A DNA stretch of 64,000 bases from Tubulanus polymorphus (taxonomy: Eukaryota > Nemertea > Palaeonemertea > Tubulaniformes > Tubulanidae). The notes under the pieces were generated by a model, which saw nothing but the letters and a program-made list of their open reading frames with translations, had not been told where the DNA came from and made no database searches. Positions 57,905-64,000 of this stretch are shown piece by piece (the first letter of the stretch is position 1; each line of letters starts with the position of its first letter). The position numbers were made by a program, and so were the translations under genes. The stretch covers positions 6,395,600-6,459,599 of the forward strand of contig NC_134036.1 in the NCBI RefSeq assembly GCF_964204645.1, given 5' to 3'.

Positions 57905-58015
57905 AAATAGTGATGCGCGCGTGGGTCGATTTTGAAATCGACCGGGTGCTCATCGATTCGGCTCGACAAAACACCGATATAGATTTCACTCAATATCAAG
58001 CTGTACAATCGTTGG
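57905..58015 (+). promoter_or_regulatory. Inverted relic of the ICK upstream block
   Basis: AGTGATGCGCGCGTGGGTCG and ACCGATATAGATTTCACTCA match the reverse complement of 4,300-4,400, so the orientation is for a + strand gene to the right. The expected ICK exon is not seen before the satellite at 58,664. Confidence 0.45.
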
Positions 58016-58660
58016 TATAATTAATGAAATATTTCACACAGCGTGTTTTGTTCGAACAGTTCGTGTTCTCCATAAAGACTAAGGTACGCCCGGAGAATGT
58101 ACGATTATTCAATTATTTCGCAATCGAACGTCCATTGTCAGAGTATGCTGGTTAAAGTTTCATGAGGACATTTTGGTCATTAATTTCTATACAGCATGAT
58201 AGTCCAGTCATATTAAAGTTGAGGTTAGACAAAATTGCTCAAACTCTAATTTTATGATAAATTGACAGAACGTTCTTACCTCAGTTCATATACGATATCA
58301 ATATGGTTTGTATTCTTTTGCGACAATGTAACAAAATGCATTTCCATGGCAACAGCATCCTGTTTTCACCATATTTTGGGTATATAGATAATTATGTGGG
58401 GGCCAAGTCGTTACAAAAATACAAACATAGGGTCAAAACTTATGTTTTCTAATATGCGCTGTCCATATATGGCATTTAGAAATTGATTCAAGGTCAAGGT
58501 CATGTCAAATTTCAAATTCAAATTCAAACCAAGCACAGCAATTCCAATATGTCTTACGCTAATTCTTATTTTAAACGCCTTCTTTACGTACGGAAATACA
58601 ATATATCAATTACAAATGATCAGGTTAAATATTCATCATCAGATGAAAACATTGTTTCTT
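58016..58660. other. Non-coding stretch
   Basis: No gene seen. AAGGTCAAGGTCATGTCAAA at about 58,490 is a simple direct repeat that often occurs in invertebrate dispersed repeats. Confidence 0.4.
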
Positions 58661-58663
58661 AGA

Positions 58664-59396
58664 TTATGAATTGTCGCAGGCGATAAAACCAAAATATTGA
58701 AGTGTCACAGGCGATAAAACCAAAATATTGAAGGGTCGCAGGCGATGAAACCGCGACAAAAAAAAAAAATTGTCGCGGGCGATAAAACCAAAATAATGAA
58801 TTGTTGCAGGCGATAAAACCAAAATAATGAATTGTCGCGGGCGACAAAACCAAAATATTGAATTGTCGCGGGCGATAAAACCAAAATAATGAATTTTCGC
58901 GAGCGATAAAACCAGAATAATGAATTGTCGCGGGCGATAAAACCAAAATAATGAATTGTCGCTGGTGATAAAACCAAAATATTGAATTGTCGCAGGCGAT
59001 AAATCCAAAATATTGACGTGTCGCGGGCGATAAAACCAAAATATTGAAGTGTCGCAGGCGATAAAACCGCGACAAAAAAAAATTGTCGAGGGCGATAAAA
59101 CCAAAATAATGAATTGTCGCGGGCGATAAAACCAAAATATTGAATTGTCGCAGGCGATAAATCCAAAATATTGACGTGTCGCGGGCGATAAAACCAAAAT
59201 ATTGAATGTCGCAGGCGATAAAACCGCGACAAAAAAAAATTGTCGCAGGCGATAAAACCAAAATAATGAATTGTCGCGTGCGACAAAACCAAAATAATGA
59301 ACTGTCGCGGGCGATAAAACCAAAATAATGAATTGTCGCGGACGATAAAACCAAAATCATGAATTGTCGCGGGCGACAAAACCAAAATTATTGTTT
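58664..59396. repeat. 31-bp satellite array
   Basis: About two dozen copies of a 31-base unit (AATTGTCGCGGGCGATAAAA plus CCAAAATAATG). Some units are joined by a palindrome GCGACAAAAAAAAATTGTCGC at about 58,755, 59,070 and 59,226. Because 31 is not a multiple of 3, three repeats make 31 codons and all three - strand frames stay open for over 200 codons; these are not genes. Confidence 0.95.
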
Positions 59397-59489
59397 TGTC
59401 GCGTTATTTTAATTTTTTTCGTTTTGTCATAATGTCGCCCTTTGCATATTTGCATATACGTGTTTTATACGCATGGCCCTTATCAGCCA

Positions 59490-59865
59490 CCACACTAAAG
59501 CCTTAAGGTCGCGTAAAACTCGATAAACACTTCAAGCGACACAGCGAACGATCTCCTTTCTCCAACAGCCAACGCTTAACCTAGTAGAGGCTACTAGCCT
59601 ATGTAGGCCTATGTATATGCGTAGGCCTAACATCCGGACAGATTGGTCGTAGGCCTATTGAATAACAACCCACCTAAATATCGTAAATTTTGTTTTGAAG
59701 TTCAATCCAATGAGTCCGTTAATAAACGCAACAATTATACTGTGTTTGTTTGTTTGAGTAAAGCTCAGTACCGGTAGGCCTAAAGCCGCGTCAAACTCGA
59801 TAAACACTTCAAGCGACACAGCGAACGATCCCTTTCCCCCACAGCGAACGCTTACTCCGAATGTC
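59490..59865. repeat. Direct duplication next to the satellite
   Basis: CTCGATAAACACTTCAAGCG and following bases occur at about 59,518 and again at about 59,797, about 280 bases apart, separated by a TAGGCCTA-rich segment. No gene seen. Confidence 0.7.
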
Positions 59866-59984
59866 AAGTGTGAGTCCAGCATACGGAAAGGATTGTGTTA
59901 TATACTTGTATTTAGTAAATACCTTGTGCATTTGACAATGATCGGTATGTACTGTAGGAAATATAGAATATTGATGGTATTGAT

Positions 59985-60600
59985 ATAGAGGTTGAAGCCC
60001 GCGGCCGAATAAAGTAATATATTTCTTTATTTTGATACCTCGTCGACATAACAGCTTTTCTCCGCTATATCTCTTCGGCGTGTTTAGTTTAGGCCTACGA
60101 CTCCCCGGTACACTTATGATTTATCTTAGTAAATACACGGTTAATTTGGTAAAGAAAAATAGATATTGCTAAACTAACTGCTTGAAACCCGCAGCCAAAT
60201 CACTGGTAGTTATAAATTAATTTGTACTCGATTTGATTCTCATGATGAGGAGAAACTCGCAGCTGATCCCCGGAACGACGATGTAGTAACACTCGTCGAT
60301 TCGTCGATGTTTACGGCTCGACAGTGCTTTCAAAATCTAAAGTAGTAAATTTCCAGTGTATCGGTAATATGATTTGATGAGGAAAATGGGCTATTGTTAA
60401 AATCACTGTTTGAAGACCGCGACTGAATGTGAAGTCTGCGGCAATAAATTAGTTCATTTATACTTGAATTGATAATCGAAGTGACAGTCGGCCTGCGGGT
60501 TGATTTCGGGATGACGACTCGAAAAACATGTCGCCCCATTGAATGGGGCTAAATTTTCGATGTTTACGGCCCGACAGCGCTTTTGTAACGATGATTCGTG
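59985..60600. repeat. Diverged tandem repeat of about 250 bases
   Basis: Recurring anchors in the same order: CCCGCGGCCGAATAAA / CCCGCAGCCAAATCAC / CCGCGACTGAATGTG, then GTTTACGGCTCGACAGTGCT at about 60,309 and GTTTACGGCCCGACAGCGCT at about 60,561. At least two to three degenerate copies. No gene seen. Confidence 0.55.
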
Positions 60601-62555
60601 AAAAAACACGCGGGCTATTTGTAGATCTCAGTGAGCTGAACGATATTATATGGATTGTATATGAAACAGCGGTAAGGTAACAAAGCCTATGTTCTTTTGG
60701 TAAAAATAGTGTGGAAGAAAATAATAATAATAATAATCACGCGGATATCAATAGGGTTTTCTGTGAAATAACAGAAAACCCTAAAAATAGAATCCAATTT
60801 GATTCAACTGTGTTTTGCTTCAAGGAAGGGAAACAGCGCGTGGGACTTGCGTGTCAGAATTCGGTTGGTGAGTGGTCAACTTATTGAAATTGAAATTTAT
60901 TTTCATTACGATGTTACATTATTGAACGATATAATAAGTATGATTAGACGAAGGGAAATGTAACAGGATAATGGGGCTGTACAGAGAGACTGAAACAGTC
61001 TATCTAAGCCGTATCACCAGAAGCATCCACACCACATTCATCACACTCACACATCATGCACACAAGTAATTAACAGGCGAAAAGTAACAAAAAAGTTGCA
61101 CATATTACACATTAACATAGGTTTGTATAGAATGAAAATTTACAAAGTGTTGAATAATGATTTATTGTAGGTACGCTTAAAGGCAGTTTCGCTTTGAATA
61201 GTTTGAATCGATTTAGAGTATTCCATAATAGGGGTTAGTTGATTTATTCAGATTTCTATAACGATATCAGTGTGTGCATGTATGGAAAACGTGACTCGTA
61301 CTTTCTTTGGGGTAAGAAAAACCATTCGTTGTTTTACGCGATGCAAACCAACGCACATTGAAGTAAATACATCTTGGAAAATTTGAAGCTTGGCCCGTAG
61401 AGCATGTAAAAATCTGGTGATTTAGTCCGGAACGTCCGCCGCATTATATAGCTAAGCCGTCCGACCACGTAGTTTTTTTCAAAAGTTATGTACCGATATC
61501 TGAATTCATGAGGAGATATTTGCCAGTTGTTTTAATAAAACGTGCTGATTAACATATTCAATTGATCCAATATGTCCATGAACTCATAATGTATATGGTC
61601 GGATGCGTATTTCAACAGGAGAGTATTTGGAAAAACTTCCTGGGAAGCTTAAACAAAAATATATCATCATATGAACTTTATTTATCTTTTTTTAACCACA
61701 ACTGTTTACAAATACATTATATATTTTACATTATGTTTAAACATGTAATAGATAAGGAATGCTTATTGAGATGAGGGAATATGATTAATAATTTGTAGCT
61801 ATAGCCGAACATATTTGTATTGGAAAAAAAAATATTTTACTGCTTTCTAGAGTCGCCTATTGAGAATAGAAAGCACGTGAAGAAGAATTTCATTGTTTTA
61901 AAATCAAAACCCATTTCCGATATAAAAGACTTGATTTCCATTTGCTGCGCTAGCTTCTGAGGTGTATTGAAATCAATAGATGATTTATTCTAGGTAACAA
62001 TACTAATGACAGTCAATTTTTGAAGTCGAACAAAGTCATCATTCGGGTGATGTCAAAATTGTGAGAGAACTGTTCTTTTGGTTAACTTGTCTTATGTAAT
62101 TATCCATTTGAATACCTCTACTAACTACCGACGGCACATGAGTATAGTAGTACAGGGACTGTTTAGATAGTTGTAAACGGAGAATTCTTTTTGTACTGGA
62201 GCTAAAAGAAATCGTCTCTTTGATTCTAGGAAATATTAACCCTTCGAAAAAAGACCAACGGCATTGTAGGCTCTAGCAATTGTATCACCCAAGCGAACTG
62301 TTTTATTACGTTTTCAGAGTTGAATTCTCGTTAGAAATTCGAGAAAGAAGACATTTTCGAGGCTGGATTTGATACGCATGATGCGAGGAAGGAAAAATGA
62401 TGTTTTTGGCAGAATATTTTCCCCCGCGATATGAAGTACTAGCGGTCTGTTGTGGTTATATAGCTTGAAACGACTAGTGCCGCGTGGTTTGCGCACGCAA
62501 AGGTGAGCATACGATTTCTGATATATTTTGATCACGCATCGAGTTCATGCTCACG
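60601..62555. other. Long non-coding stretch
   Basis: Contains an ATA microsatellite at 60,719-60,737 and an exact 13-base hairpin TAGGGTTTTCTGT / ACAGAAAACCCTA at 60,752-60,783. Short frames here show no family motif or splice-supported structure, so no gene is called. Confidence 0.45.
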
Positions 62556-62707
62556 GCGCCGGTTCCTAATTCGAGACTTAAGTCCGAAATTTGTCTTAAC
62601 AGCATTTACAATTAAATGTGCATTTCATTCTAAAGTCTTTCGATTGACTATAGAATTAATGTTAACTTAAACTGGTCTGCAGTCTGATTTAACTAAGGAA
62701 CCGGCCC
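62556..62707. mobile_element. Short fold-back element (MITE-like)
   Basis: The left end GCGCCGGTTCCTAATTCGAG and the right end TTTAACTAAGGAACCGGCCC are imperfect inverted repeats around about 90 bases of A/T-rich sequence with AAGTC/GACTT alternation. Confidence 0.5.
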
Positions 62708-63654
62708 CTGAAGTCGTGTCTTTTTATTTGAAATGACCACCCATATTAGTCGACATCGCTGCAGATGTCTGAAATATATCTAGTATTTTATTTGATAGCG
62801 TGTAATATCTACGCGGATTCTGCGAAATCGAACACACATTTTTACTAGACAAATTTTAGCCCGCTTCATGTATTTTTTATTGCTGGAACCTAAACCGTTA
62901 CTTAGTGAGATTCGGTGTAGTTTACTATATTATCATCTTTAGTAAAGCCAGCCTATATAAAGGCTTACAATACACACAATATGATGTTGAATAACGAGAG
63001 CCTGTCGGTCGTTAGGACGCCCTTTTTAACCAGATAAAAACATATTTGATAATTTAGAAATGTGTAAGAATGAGACATATTTAATGACATGGCAATCATT
63101 TAGTCTCCTAATTGAATCAGATTGACGTAATATTCCGACATAAGAACAAGTTCATAATACACGTAACACACGAGTGCCTTGCTGAGGGAGAACTTTTCAT
63201 TTTAGAACGCAACTATTACCCCGTTTATACCCAGTTAAGTAGTTGATTTGTGCAAATTTCAACAATTTCTATATTGAATGTACTCTTAAACCATGATAAT
63301 CGCGACGACTCACATATCGATGCTGCAGTTTCACCTGTAGAGCTTTTTTTTGTAAAAATCTGTAATTGCGCAATTAATTTTATATTTGGATGTATTCATA
63401 ATAGTTTCGTGTTAATTGTCTTTGTGAACGGCGATGGATCAAATCAAACGGTTACCGCTTAGTGAAATCGTCTTGTTCGCGTTAATGATTTTAATAAATA
63501 GAGAAAAGGAAATTGATTGGATAGAAGAAAATGTCCAATAAAACACGCAGTAAATCCAACAACATTAAACACAAATTGAGATTTGCTTTTAATTGATGAA
63601 TTCAAACAACGTTTCGGATATAAACTAATAGCTGTGCGCACTTTATACTGAGGC
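62708..63654. other. Non-coding stretch
   Basis: No gene recognised. The frame at 63,250-63,462 has a hydrophobic stretch but no supporting signal. Confidence 0.4.
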
Positions 63655-64000
63655 GTGTTTCGAACTGTGGTATCGAGCACCATTAAATTCGGCTCCCTAG
63701 TGGGACAGGTTGGACGTACGTATCTACTGAGCCGGTGTTTCGAACCGAACCAGAAATTCAAAATATCGGATCGATATATCATAACTATCAGGATTAAACC
63801 AGTGTCCGGGAGCGCACTTCATGAAAACGACATCAAATATATTCAGTCTTTCAAAATACGCCTTTGTACTTTTATCTAGCTGTTTAGTCTATCTTCAACG
63901 ATAATGATGAAAGATACATTCAACCCTTTCGTAACGTGGTACGCGGTCACCTGTTACTCGCATTTTTTGTTGAGGATCTACTTGATACCAATGCGCCATC
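63655..64000. repeat. Diverged copy of the receptor downstream flank
   Basis: GGACAGGTTGGACGTACGTATCTACTGAGCC matches 9,630-9,660 (GAGCCAGGTTGGGCGTGTCTACTGAGC in part), and CGATAATGATGA..GATACATT near 63,899 matches 9,842-9,866. The order is the same as in the units, so a further receptor copy may lie beyond the right edge. Confidence 0.45.

Noticed and set aside
58659-59385. Three overlapping frames of 219-233 residues on -
   Set aside because: Consequence of a 31-base repeat without stop codons; same peptide in all frames.
58664-59396. CRISPR-like regular repeats
   Set aside because: No unique spacers; it is a simple tandem satellite in a eukaryotic genome.

Overview
The window looks like AT-rich nuclear DNA from an invertebrate animal. 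Genes have introns with GT..AG borders, intergenic space is long, and there are microsatellites, SINE-like, LINE and MITE remains. The main protein is an LDLa/LRR/7TM receptor of the GRL101 type (family first described from a snail), so a lophotrochozoan is my best guess; the species cannot be read from the sequence.

Positions 1 to about 54,000 are one roughly 18-kb unit present three times in tandem (starts near 1, 18,870 and 36,601). From left to right each unit carries: a conserved core-promoter-like block and an uncertain two-exon gene remnant on +; a two-exon secreted cystine-knot peptide gene on - (ICK1); an inverted pair of tRNA-like SINE heads; a second cystine-knot exon on - with no recognisable signal exon (ICK2); a variable 66-bp minisatellite; a fold-back element; a two-exon cystine-knot peptide gene on + (ICK3); a conserved non-coding stretch; and a three-exon receptor gene on -. 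The receptor is about 1,920 residues: signal peptide, CUB and CUB-like modules, a C-type lectin domain split by an intron, a second divergent lectin-like domain, six LDLa modules, leucine-rich repeats, a glycoprotein-hormone-receptor-type hinge and a rhodopsin-class 7TM domain.

Only receptor copy C (47,174-53,162) is fully open. Copy A has one in-frame stop between the fourth and fifth LDLa modules; copy B has a one-base deletion in exon 2. The 7TM parts are almost the same in all copies while parts of the ectodomain of B are very different, so the array is a mosaic.

From about 54,500 to 58,020 there is a decayed relative of the unit (promoter block, 7TM fragment, ICK-type flanks) broken by a piggyBac-like MITE and another MITE. 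From 58,650 to the end I see satellite and MITE-like repeats and no convincing gene; the last 350 bases again resemble DNA lying downstream of the receptor.

The most interesting hypothesis is that linked, co-duplicated secreted knottins and a large-ectodomain GPCR form a ligand-receptor or recognition/effector cassette. The linkage and co-duplication are seen; the functional pairing is inference.
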